A program made the position numbers and the translations under genes. The notes under the pieces are model-generated. The model made no database searches. It had not been told where the DNA came from and saw only the letters and a list, made by a program, of their open reading frames with translations. From Sthenelais limicola (lineage: Eukaryota; Annelida; Polychaeta; Phyllodocida; Sigalionidae): 64,000 nucleotides of DNA. The stretch covers positions 8,873,555-8,937,554 of the forward strand of contig OW804094.1 of the NCBI GenBank assembly GCA_942159475.1, written 5' to 3'. Below, one piece after another: positions 55,690 to 64,000 of the stretch; the first letter of the stretch is position 1; each line of letters starts with the position of its first letter.

Positions 55690-56372
55690 TTACAGAAAAA
55701 CTAGTCCATTCAAACTGTCAAACACATTTCAGGACACACATCCTATCTGTTATAATATATTCAATTGTTCATCTACTTTGTCCATGATGCTATACAGCTG
55801 GAGTTGCCATTGCTGTTCCCGTCATGATTCACGTATTCTGAGGGGCCTATCAGAGATAGAGCCCCGCCTTCTCCAGGAGTTAGCATGTGAGCTTCTCCTG
55901 TGAGGGGTTCCAAAGATAGGAAGAATAAACAGTCTAGATTTCGCAATCCTTGGAGTCACTTGTCTGTCCTCCTGTCCCTTCTCCTTCTACTAGATTCCCC
56001 TGTCTTTCTACCAGCTAGCCCCCCAATACAACAGTATTGCACTGGTGATAGAACTTGGACAACTTTTTTCAGACATTTACCATCTATCAGTTATCTCCTA
56101 GATATTTATAACATGATTTGTAAAGCGTTCCTCCATCTTATCCCAGAGGAACTTTATCACATTACGTGAGAAATTGTCACTATCTACGCTCATTCTTATA
56201 TTCACAGGTGGGGAATTCCACAAACATGGTCCTCTATAGAATTGACTTGCTTAACATTCGGTCACTGTTAGGTGTAAAAGTTTGATAAAAGGAATGCATG
56301 TGAGTAACTACCTAATGTATGGTGATGATCCATTGTTCTCCTCATATAATAGAGGGCAGCATGAAGATATGA
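55690..56372 (-). pseudogene. Second LINE 3'-end remnant, with 290-bp insertion
   Basis: The outer parts (55690-55795 and 56085-56372) match 55019-55090 and 55205-55495 closely. The middle is replaced by unrelated sequence that includes C/T-rich stretches. One extra base in the WNSLP-coding part breaks the frame. Confidence 0.68.
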
Positions 56373-56436
56373 ATAATTCTATTCTATTCACCAGAACTAA
56401 TGTTGATGTACAGAGAAGCGTGCAGAGCTAGATATA

Positions 56437-56817
56437 TGTGATGTGTTTCAGGAAAATGAGTCATAAGTCGCAAAAAGGTGAGACCAAGAGGATTCCAATG
56501 AATATAAACATTAAGGGCATCTAATAAGTATTTCTATAATTTAAGTTTGATATTTTTATTTCTGAAAAAAAAATGTTTTCAATATTTTTGCGTCGACAAT
56601 TATTATTAAAGTAGGTAAATATACTCTATGGAATGACCCTATGAATGCATGACAATATTTGATACACTGTCTTGCAATTTGGTACATGTATTCATACTTC
56701 ATCCAGCGGTAGTCACACCAAAAAGGAGAACATTCCCACAAAGAGATCTTGGAAATATATCAATTTGAAAAATATCAATTTTGCGACTTATGACTCATTT
56801 TCCTAAAACACATCACA
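56437..56817 (+). mobile_element. Family B copy
   Basis: TGTGATGTGTTTCAGGAAAA to TTCCTAAAACACATCACA. Confidence 0.92.
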
Positions 56818-57458
56818 ATTATCGTGGCCCGTGTGAAAACTATTTTCGCCATAAAAAACACAAGCTATATGACTGCCATGCATATCTCTATAACAGAGAA
56901 CCCCATTCAACGGACTTTTCTCCAATAATTCAAACTTAGACTGTCTAATTGTTTCACTAATCCAAAGGGAATTGCATCAATAACTACGTGTGTGAGTTTA
57001 AAAGAAAACCGGATCCCAGATGTGAAGATATTAGTAAAATAAAATAAATAAAATGACTTGAAAATAAGACAAATGCAAAAAGACTGGCTGCTCTGGGAGT
57101 CAACCTCACAATGTCCAGTTTGAAAATTTGAGGAGAATGGGGGAAATATATTATCTTTAAATGTCCCTGTGTTTACTGCAGGCGATTTCTCAAACTAATA
57201 ATGGACATAATAATGGTCTGGACAGTCCTGCACGTTATATATATAGATTCCAGATGCAAGATATACTTTTCTGATAATTTGAATCATGAAATTGAATTAA
57301 TTGAATCATTAAAGGCAACGCACAAAGACACCCGGGTAGGGTACATTTGCGTTTTTCATATTTCTTTATATTTAACTTAATGTAATCTGGCCTCGAATGT
57401 AATGACAAAAAAAAAATCACCTGCAGCTAACACAGGGAATTTCATAGATAATGTATTT
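56818..57458. other. Unassigned sequence
   Basis: Nothing was recognised. Confidence 0.45.
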
Positions 57459-57546
57459 TCCCAGTTGCGCATAATATGCACAACTGGCATAATATAGTAG
57501 CAAGGGAGTAGCAACAAACAATATTATAGTTTGTTGTTACTCCCTT
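57459..57546. repeat. Two consecutive hairpins
   Basis: CCAGTTG pairs with CAACTGG (57459-57487). AGGGAGTAGCAACAAAC pairs with GTTTGTTGTTACTCCCT with one mismatch (about 57503-57546). Confidence 0.82.
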
Positions 57547-57718
57547 CTGGTTTAATGAGCTAGGGAGATGATATATTTATACAATGACGTCATACATCAT
57601 AAAGATGAGGGATAACCACTTACATAATTGAATGTGCTCCCAGAGTTTGAGATGCCATACCATTATGATTTGTTACATAACTACATCAATCTAGTTAAGG
57701 GTTGATAATAGCCATTTA

Positions 57719-57953
57719 TGGGTCAGATTTTCAGAGAATGTACAATTCACCTTCACCAATCCTCTCAAATAACCCAAACTTTAGACGAAAATAAAGTTCA
57801 AAATACCGTTCAAATGATCCAAACATTGCTATAATCAATGCAATGGCGAATATACTCAAATTTACTAAGTATTGGCCCAATTGCAACAGAATTTAGCAGA
57901 ATTTACTAAATGCGTACAGCTACCGATTGTACATTTTCTGAAAATCTGACCCA
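57719..57953 (+). mobile_element. Family A copy
   Basis: TGGGTCAGATTTTCAGAGAA to TTCTGAAAATCTGACCCA, 235 bp. This is a good reference copy. Confidence 0.94.
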
Positions 57954-58198
57954 TTTGTTGCATTGATAAACGTTTGAACAAGTGTAGCCTGTCCCTAAGC
58001 TTAGGAGGTAATTGGTCCCATGCGTCTATACATGTAGTCCAAGTTCATACTGGAGTATAGGGCCACAGTTTGACACATCAGTTATTTGTGACCCAACTAA
58101 GGACAGTTCATTATTCCCACTGCTCTTCTAGGAAGGATAACTGCGCAGATCATTTCTGGATTGGAAACTAATTCATGAGTCTCATAGGGAGGAGGCGT

Positions 58199-58265
58199 AT
58201 GGGTCAGATTGTCAGAAAATGTACGATTCACCTTCACCAATCCTCTGAAATAACCCAAATTTAAC
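58199..58265 (+). mobile_element. Family A left-end fragment
   Basis: TGGGTCAGATTGTCAGAAAA to AAATAACCCAAATTTAAC, cut off by a purine-rich tract. Confidence 0.82.
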
Positions 58266-58590
58266 ATCCTCTACATGCCGAGGAGTGGGAGAGTGAAGAA
58301 GGGGGGGGGGGGATCGGAGTATTGGAGAGCTACATGCAGAGGAGTGGGAGGGTGAAGAAGGGGGGGGGGTCGGAGTATTGGAGAGTTTGAGGGGGAGGAA
58401 AAGAAGAGGAAGAGGGGGAGGGAAAAGGGGGGATGAATGGGAAGGGAGAGAGGGGAGGGTGAGAAAGAGGGCAGGGAGGGGGGGGGGAATCAGAGATTGG
58501 GTCGGTAGAGAAAAACAGGTATGAGAGACAGAGAAGTGGCGGAGGGAAAAGAGGGAGATGGGGGAAATGTGGGGAGAGAGGGTGACCGTC
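58266..58590 (+). repeat. Purine-rich tract with a 59-bp duplication
   Basis: A tract of G and A includes runs of 9-13 G. The segment with GAGGAGTGGGAG and TCGGAGTATTGGAGAG occurs twice (about 58271 and 58330). The spaced G runs could form G-quadruplex or triplex structures. Confidence 0.88.
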
Positions 58591-58701
58591 CAGAGGACGG
58601 GTACTTTGCTAGTGTATTATATAGATGCATTGCTCTGAGAACAACCTATCTAGAAAGTATACCGCTGCGAGATATTACAATTTGTATGGTTAGCTATTAT
58701 A

Positions 58702-59115
58702 TGTGATGTGTTTCAGGAAAATGAGTCATAAGTCGCAAAAAATAGATTTTGAGATATCATTATATTTGAACAGATGAGATCAAGCCGATTCTAAAGATAG
58801 TAAACAGTCTAATAATCAAATAAGTATTTCTAGATTTTAACTTTGATATTTTCGTTTTTGAAAAAAAAGTTTCCAATATTTCTGGTGGTCAATAAACAGT
58901 AAAGTAACTAAATGTAGTCCATGTGAGGACCTTTAAAACTAAGGTATATATTACATAGATTGTCCTGAAATTTGATACATAGATTGGTGTAACCATGAGG
59001 TATCAACCCTTAAAAAGTTGGAACATTCCAATAATGTGATCTTATGAAAAAAAAACTCGATGAATTAATATAAAAGACATAAATAAAGTGGCTCATTTTC
59101 CTGTGACACATCACA
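58702..59115 (+). mobile_element. Family B copy
   Basis: TGTGATGTGTTTCAGGAAAA to TTCCTGTGACACATCACA. Confidence 0.92.
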
Positions 59116-59163
59116 TTTTCTATTTCAGGAATCATACTATGCTATATACAACAGATCCTATCT

Positions 59164-59779
59164 GAGCCTCTGTGGCTGAGTGGGTAGACCCTTCAACTCT
59201 ACTTGCCAGCCTATACTTATGTGAGAGGTCCTGGGTTCGAATCCAGGCCAATCCTAGTTCAAAATTATTTGCAACAGATACCTGAGTGGACTCTTTAATG
59301 AAAGAGTCCGCTCAGGCATCTGAGAGGACTCTTAGGAGCGGACTCTTTCATTAAAGAGTCCGCTCAGAATGCCCAAAGAGTACACCTGGAATTCAGGACT
59401 GTACTCTTCAGGGATGGGAGTCCGCCCAAGCCAATGCTGGGGAATAGGGACTCAACAGCAAGTGTAGGATAAAGCAGCAGTAGTGGCACACATGTTGTCA
59501 ACTGAGCCTGACTGAGTATAGCCTCCCTAGGCTCACAGGTGGGCAAGGGTGTGGACGGGAATGGTGGTACGTTCAAAAGTTCCGCGGGGGTAAAGGTATA
59601 CCTGATGCTTGCATTGTTTGTGTGTATTAATGATGTATAGATTTTGAGCGCAAATTCAAGGAAAACGTCTTATGATGCTATCAAGGACCATGCTGGAAGA
59701 CCAGGATTTCTTTTCTGAAACATGGCTCCTATTTGTACAACATATTTAGGTACAAATAAAGAATATATTGAATTGAATT
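59164..59779 (+). mobile_element. tRNA-derived SINE-like retroposon
   Basis: The head (59164-59255) has an A-box-like TGGCTGAGTGGGTAGA and a B-box-like GGGTTCGAATCC. The tRNA acceptor stem cannot be formed, so it is not a working tRNA. Two strong hairpins follow: 59281-59316 (16-bp arms with one mismatch) and 59336-59365 (GAGCGGACTCTTT with its exact complement). The 3' end has AAATAAAG and then ATTGAATTGAATT, a LINE-type short-repeat tail. At about 615 bp it is long for a SINE, so it may be composite. Confidence 0.6.
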
Positions 59780-60186
59780 AGGTGGATATCATTGAAGATT
59801 TCTATAGAGTGATATTGAAAAATGGGCAATAAAATAGCGTTTTTCTCCTTAATGTGTTTACCGCTGTATCGGGTACAACGTGCTAAGTTTGGATTATTAG
59901 CTTGTCGTTATTTTCACGGAAAAAGCAGTAGTTGCGTCTCGTCTAGATTGAGTAATGCACAGTGCATATGTCACTAGTGAGTTATGTGTGATAGTCATGG
60001 CAACCAATGCATATTTTACCAACTTTAGCGCCAAGATTTAACTTCATGACTAAAGAATGTTTTTATTCATATTATTAAAGCATATATAATAATAAATCAG
60101 TTTCTATAATAACTTGTTGGTTACAGTCGCTTAGAATATTGCACTTGTTGCTGTACAAGTCATGCAATATTCACGCTCCTTCAACC
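59780..60186. other. Unassigned sequence
   Basis: Nothing was recognised. Confidence 0.45.
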
Positions 60187-60274
60187 AACTCATTACTTAA
60201 CCTATATAAAAATCCGGTCAAAGTTAATATAACTCATTACTTAACCTATATAAAAATCCGGTCAAAGTTAATAT
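60187..60274 (+). repeat. Perfect 44-bp tandem duplication
   Basis: The segment beginning AACTCATTACTTAACC occurs at 60187-60230 and again unchanged at 60231-60274. The family A copy starts four bases later. Confidence 0.95.
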
Positions 60275-60277
60275 ATA

Positions 60278-60515
60278 TGGGTCAGATTTTCAGAAAATGT
60301 ACAATTCACCTTCACCAATCCTCTGAAATAACCCAAATTGCAGACGAAAATAAAAGTTCAATATACAGTTCAACCGAACCAAACAGATTACTAGGATCAA
60401 TGCAATGCCAAATATATTGGAATTTACCTAGTATTGACCAAATTGCAGCCCAATTTAGCAGAATTTACTAAATGTGTACAGCTGTCAATTGTACATTTTC
60501 TGAAATTCTGACCCA
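60278..60515 (+). mobile_element. Family A copy, TA-flanked
   Basis: TGGGTCAGATTTTCAGAAAA to TTCTGAAATTCTGACCCA with TA outside both ends. Confidence 0.94.
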
Positions 60516-60640
60516 TATAAATGAAGCAATGTAATCCAGGCAGCTCTGAGATACATGCGATATGAATGCATGACCTCTGCATTAAGGCTCATCATCCGAG
60601 GATTTTGTTTACTACGTTCATCATTTGAATTGTAATCCAT

Positions 60641-60729
60641 TCTAGGAAAATGAGTCCTAAGTCGCAAAATATGGATTTTGAGATATCACCATATTTGAAA
60701 AGAGGAGATCAAGCCGATTTCAATGATAG
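60641..60729 (+). mobile_element. Family B left fragment, broken by LINE 2
   Basis: AGGAAAATGAGTCCTAAGTC to CCGATTTCAATGATAG, then the sequence stops matching where the second LINE appears to begin. Confidence 0.8.
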
Positions 60730-60996
60730 GAATGCACTAAATGGACATGACGGACGCTTATATCTGAGCTCTGTACGAGGTCGGTCGTTTTGTTACCAAC
60801 AAGTTTTTATAACACTTCAAAAGTAGGAAGGACCTTACCTTATGAGTTGTGAAACCCATGGGCATACATTAGGATACTTACCTGTCTCAAATGCACCCTG
60901 AGAGACATTTATTCCTGAGACGTTGAGCGATATCTGGTGCTGTGACGCTTATAACTCCCGCCATGTTGTTGTTGTTGTTGTCAGTCGACTAGTACG

Positions 60997-62790
60997 ATGC
61001 CCAAACGTAATGCTACGGATGGTACAGGTGAATCGCCAGAGACAAAAAAAAGTATTGTTGAGGACACTTCTTGCTCTAATGAAAGAAATGATAAGCCTTT
61101 GTCTATGAACTGTGAAAAAACGTGTATTGATACAATGGAAGGTACCGAATTTATTACTGAATCCATAAATGACTTAGTAGCCGGTCACAATGATGTTGCA
61201 AGTTTAGCAGAAGATACGCAGCAATGTGTCACCGATCTTGCTATTTCTCATAGAGAAGAAGTACAGGCAAGGATCGAGTTACAGGAAATTACTAGAACTC
61301 TGGTAAAAAAGGTCAAAACATTGGAGGCTACGGTCGACACTTTATCACACGAACTCAGCTGTCAAAAACAGATCAATAATGAAATAGACACTAAATTACG
61401 TCAAAAAGCGGTGGTCATTAGTGGGGTGCGCGAACCACATAATGAAATGATAAACAAAACCTGTGCTGATATTGTGAAACTCATTATTCCTGGTTTCAAT
61501 GAGCTGAGAATTGATGACAGCTATAGAATAAGATCGAAATCGTATGGTAAGAATAAAAGACCTGATCAAATAGTACTCACCTTCAAATACATGCATGATA
61601 GGAAGGATTTCATGGCTGGGAAGGGAAAATTGTTTGATACAAGGCAGTTCCCAGTGGATAAATTCCCTGCTCATCACTTCTGGACAATAGAAGACGACGT
61701 CAACCCTGATGTACGGAGATCTCGCAGCCTTCTCCGCCTGATTGCCAAAAAAACATGTGAGTTGAACATTGATGCTGATGCAAAAAACAAAGGTGACAAG
61801 ATTCAGATCAAAGGGATATCGTACGGTATAAATGATCTAGACTGTATCCCGGAAGAGGTGCAACCAGAAACATTGAAAGTGCAGAAGGTAGGGGGGTGCT
61901 TGGCCTACCAAGGCCCCCACGCATGGCCTAGTAATTTATATCCATCTAGATTTGAAATATCAAAAGTGATTTTCACGTCTGTTGAGCAATGCTACACCTA
62001 CCAAAAAGCGCTGAAAAACGGGCATTTTGCTGCATCTAGACGGGTGTTGAAGATGCGTGACCCTTTTCAGATTAAGGATCTGAATAACAAGCTTACTGTT
62101 ACCAACGAGGACTGGCCCAAGAAACGTGAAAGCTACCTGAAAAGTATCATGAAAAATAAATTCGAGCAAAACGCGAGGTTGAGGGCCTTATTGATGAGTA
62201 CCAAGGATATAGAACTGGTTGAAGCGACCGGTGACAGGTATTGGGGGTGTGGCACATTCCTGGGATCCGTCCACCTTGACATGAAGACGTGGGGAGGTCA
62301 CAATATGCAAGGCAAGATACTCATGGCCATACGAGATGATATTCTAGACAGATACAAATCCGAATTGAATGACATTACCCTGATGTCACCACCACCTGCA
62401 CCCCTTACCCCATCCAAACTCACCCCACGAAGGAAGGAAAAAGCAGCTAACCCCAGATTCTTCCACAAGTTCCCTTCTAAAGAAGAAGAAGCAGCTGGAC
62501 CGATACCGAATCCGGCCTTGATGGATAACTCGCTGGATGAGGATGAATCGTCTGACAGTGATATGGACACAACACAATCGTCAACCCTATCAAATATCTC
62601 GACGGAGAGCAGACCTCCGATAAAGAAGCTAAAGCCTATCGGTCGGACCGGTGTTCCAAGCTCATCTACCCCGTACACGAAGACCCGACTGCCCTTGACC
62701 AAGATAAATAGTACAGCCGCAAAAGAAGCCCTGAATAAATCTATGAACAGCTTGGGCAAACTTAAAGACAGTGCAAAGAAAAGCAAGTAA
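60997..62790 (+). CDS. LINE 2 ORF1 protein with NADAR domain
   Basis: This is 597 residues from an ATG with A at -3. Residues about 75-135 look like a coiled coil. About 136-290 resemble the RRM and C-terminal region of L1-type ORF1 (KAVVISGVREP, and PDQIVLTFKYMHDRKDF). Residues about 302-447 match NADAR strongly: PSNLYP from 311, FTSVEQCYTYQKA with Glu330, MKNKFEQN with Lys388, LVEATGDRYWGCG with Glu409 and Trp416, and GGHNMQGKILMAIRD from 433. It fits the family signature better than LINE 1, including the DRYWG motif. The C-terminal 150 residues are low complexity, with an acidic patch (LDEDESSDSDMD) and a basic end. A role in element RNA binding is expected. Enzymatic activity on ADP-ribosylated substrates is an inference from the family. 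Confidence 0.93.
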   Translation: MPKRNATDGTGESPETKKSIVEDTSCSNERNDKPLSMNCEKTCIDTMEGTEFITESINDLVAGHNDVASLAEDTQQCVTDLAISHREEVQARIELQEITRTLVKKVKTLEATVDTLSHELSCQKQINNEIDTKLRQKAVVISGVREPHNEMINKTCADIVKLIIPGFNELRIDDSYRIRSKSYGKNKRPDQIVLTFKYMHDRKDFMAGKGKLFDTRQFPVDKFPAHHFWTIEDDVNPDVRRSRSLLRLIAKKTCELNIDADAKNKGDKIQIKGISYGINDLDCIPEEVQPETLKVQKVGGCLAYQGPHAWPSNLYPSRFEISKVIFTSVEQCYTYQKALKNGHFAASRRVLKMRDPFQIKDLNNKLTVTNEDWPKKRESYLKSIMKNKFEQNARLRALLMSTKDIELVEATGDRYWGCGTFLGSVHLDMKTWGGHNMQGKILMAIRDDILDRYKSELNDITLMSPPPAPLTPSKLTPRRKEKAANPRFFHKFPSKEEEAAGPIPNPALMDNSLDEDESSDSDMDTTQSSTLSNISTESRPPIKKLKPIGRTGVPSSSTPYTKTRLPLTKINSTAAKEALNKSMNSLGKLKDSAKKSK

Positions 62791-63443
62791 TATATACACC
62801 AGCAATTACGGTAACGTAAGATGGGTGGTTCGATCAAGTACCTGGGTAGGCAAATGTCATACAAAGAAAATGTAAATAATGTCATCTGAATGATACACAA
62901 AGTTATTGTCTATATTCTTTTCCTCGTTTCTTTCTCACTGTGTAAGGATGCCTGGTATTATGAATAGTATGTACATATGTGTATATTGAATCCCAACGCG
63001 ATTCATGCCATTGATATAGCTAACATGTGTATACCAAACAAACACACGTGCATTTGTTGACACGAGGTCACTGGGAATACAAAGGTCAAGGTACATACCG
63101 CAGCAAATGTCCTGCGAGAGTAAATGTTACAACGAAATCTAGTTATACTAGTTTACTATGTAATTTACTATGTATGGAAATCTTGTTTTTCATAAACCTA
63201 TATCATAATCATACCGAAATAAGGATACACTTAAAAAAAAAAAAAATCAAGCGAATCCAAATGAAATAATAAATTCACCCCGATTATCCAACATGGCGAC
63301 CTTCAGTCACACATGCGGCAGTCGGACAAGTGGCTATATGAAAACTATAGGTATGTACTATATCATATGATTCATAACCTCTACACTTTAGAAATTATAA
63401 GAGGGATAACCTTACGTTCGTTTTTAATCTCTGTTGGGAAACA
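62791..63443. other. LINE 2 interval between ORF1 and the short ORF
   Basis: No SGNH block or other domain was found. It contains a poly(A)-like run at 63233-63246. It may be untranslated spacer or a decayed ORF. Confidence 0.5.
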
Positions 63444-63734
63444 ATGTGGTGTATTGCAAAACTAATATCACCCTTCTCTGGAGCGACCCGACTCGTACGG
63501 TGTACTGGTGTACATATGTATCAAACTAGGTCGAGGTTGATACCTCGCCGACTGGTACCTACCCAATGTTTGGGAATTGTGATTTTTATTCTGATTATGC
63601 CCTTCTCATCACTCTTTTATAACCGCTGTATAAAGAAGTTTATCTGCCTGATACCGTGTCTAAGACACAATACTAAAGTTTGCCAAGAAATGTATCTATT
63701 CTTATGTTTACTGACACGAAATGGTGTTGGATGA
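63444..63734 (+). CDS. Short ORF overlapping the ORF2 start
   Basis: This is 96 residues, starting MWCIAKLISPF, with a hydrophobic central segment (IVIFILIMPF). It has no recognised domain and no clear similarity to the short ORF of LINE 1. Its stop lies 14 bases inside ORF2, exactly as in LINE 1. It may not encode a functional protein. Confidence 0.25.
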   Translation: MWCIAKLISPFSGATRLVRCTGVHMYQTRSRLIPRRLVPTQCLGIVIFILIMPFSSLFYNRCIKKFICLIPCLRHNTKVCQEMYLFLCLLTRNGVG

Positions 63735-64000
63735 TATTGACTCTATATGTAAAAGTAAAGGGTTATCGATTTGTTCACTAAATGTGAGATCATTTAGAAA
63801 CAAGAGTCTGGAAATTCATGATCGACTCCTGAAAGGTAGTGTAAAAATTGTAGCTATACAAGAGAGTTGGCTTGACTCAGCTGACATAGATCAAAACCTG
63901 TTACATGATGACAGATATGGAATATTTAGATTTGATAGAAATATGACGATAGATGGGAGACTTAAGAAAGGTGGTGGATTGTGTTGCCTGATTGATAACA
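63721..64000 (+). CDS. LINE 2 ORF2, N-terminal endonuclease part
   Basis: The first 93 residues from the ATG at 63721 are open to the window end. The apurinic-type endonuclease signature is clear: SLNVRS with Asn21, AIQESWL with Glu48, and a GGGLCCLI strand at 84-91 matching GGGICCYI of LINE 1. The reverse transcriptase must lie downstream, outside the window. Confidence 0.9.
   Translation, partial: MVLDDIDSICKSKGLSICSLNVRSFRNKSLEIHDRLLKGSVKIVAIQESWLDSADIDQNLLHDDRYGIFRFDRNMTIDGRLKKGGGLCCLIDN

Larger units (their letters stand above)
60730..64000 (+). mobile_element. Second NADAR-type LINE, runs off the window
   Basis: It has a 5' UTR (about 60730-60996, with a GTT repeat at 60964-60981), a NADAR ORF1, a 930-bp interval and the start of an endonuclease ORF2. 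The orientation matches LINE 1. The ORF1 proteins of the two elements are clearly related in domain order but diverged. The interval shows no SGNH motifs. The 3' end is outside the window. Confidence 0.88.

Noticed and set aside
55900..56169. 89-codon frame with a Leu-rich stretch resembling a signal peptide
   Set aside because: It spans the junction of inserted sequence and an antisense LINE remnant, and no continuation or domain is visible.
59164..59255. Possible functional tRNA gene
   Set aside because: A- and B-box-like sequences are present but acceptor and anticodon stems do not fold. It is better read as a SINE head.
62298..62900. 200-codon frame on the reverse strand
   Set aside because: It is antisense to the low-complexity tail of LINE 2 ORF1, where biased composition keeps the opposite strand open.

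Overview
This 64 kb window looks like AT-rich, gene-poor DNA from an animal genome. It holds long stretches without plausible exons, dense copies of short inverted-repeat elements, minisatellites, retroposon tails and two intact non-LTR retrotransposons (LINEs). Nothing in it identifies the species. A marine invertebrate is my guess from the repeat style only. I found no convincing host protein gene, rRNA or functional tRNA. Every well-supported coding region belongs to a LINE.

The main discovery candidate is a pair of LINEs whose ORF1 proteins carry a NADAR (YbiA-like, ADP-ribose-linked) domain between an L1-ORF1-like coiled coil/RNA-binding region and a low-complexity tail. Element 1 (about 8044-14574) looks complete and undamaged. 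In order it has NADAR-ORF1, a separate SGNH-hydrolase ORF, a short linker ORF that has been duplicated in frame (186 bp x 2), an APE-endonuclease/reverse-transcriptase ORF2, a 3' UTR with AATAAA, and a 16-A tail. Element 2 (about 60730 to beyond the window end) has a divergent NADAR-ORF1, a 930-bp interval and the start of an endonuclease ORF2. In both, an upstream ORF ends 14 nt inside ORF2 in the same relative frame, which suggests coupled translation.

The background consists mainly of two families of short non-autonomous DNA elements flanked by TA. Family A (about 235 bp, ends TGGGTCAGATTTTCAGAAAA) has about 31 complete or partial copies. Family B (about 410 bp, ends TGTGATGTGTTTCAGGAAAA) has about 26. 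LINE 1 sits inside a family A copy and LINE 2 breaks off a family B copy, so the LINEs are younger than those insertions. Other families have fewer copies: C; D (about 345 bp, ends AATAGGGGASTTGCA); E (bipartite hairpin, two copies inside one family A copy); F, G, H, I and J; a 1.1-kb TTAA-flanked element at 660; and a 2.77-kb inverted-repeat element at 16610-19375 (K) with about 14 copies of an 18-bp motif.

Tandem arrays: a 58-bp unit (20360), a 69-bp unit at two places 33 kb apart (20708 and 53735), an 82-bp unit (30160) and a 2.7-kb array of a 38-bp unit (32133-34835) that appears to have grown from the end of a family D element. Retroposon tails and tRNA-derived SINE-like pieces lie at 2340, 41088, 42466, 47737, 50199, 55010-56372 and 59164. 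Most repeat boundaries were read by eye and may be off by several bases.
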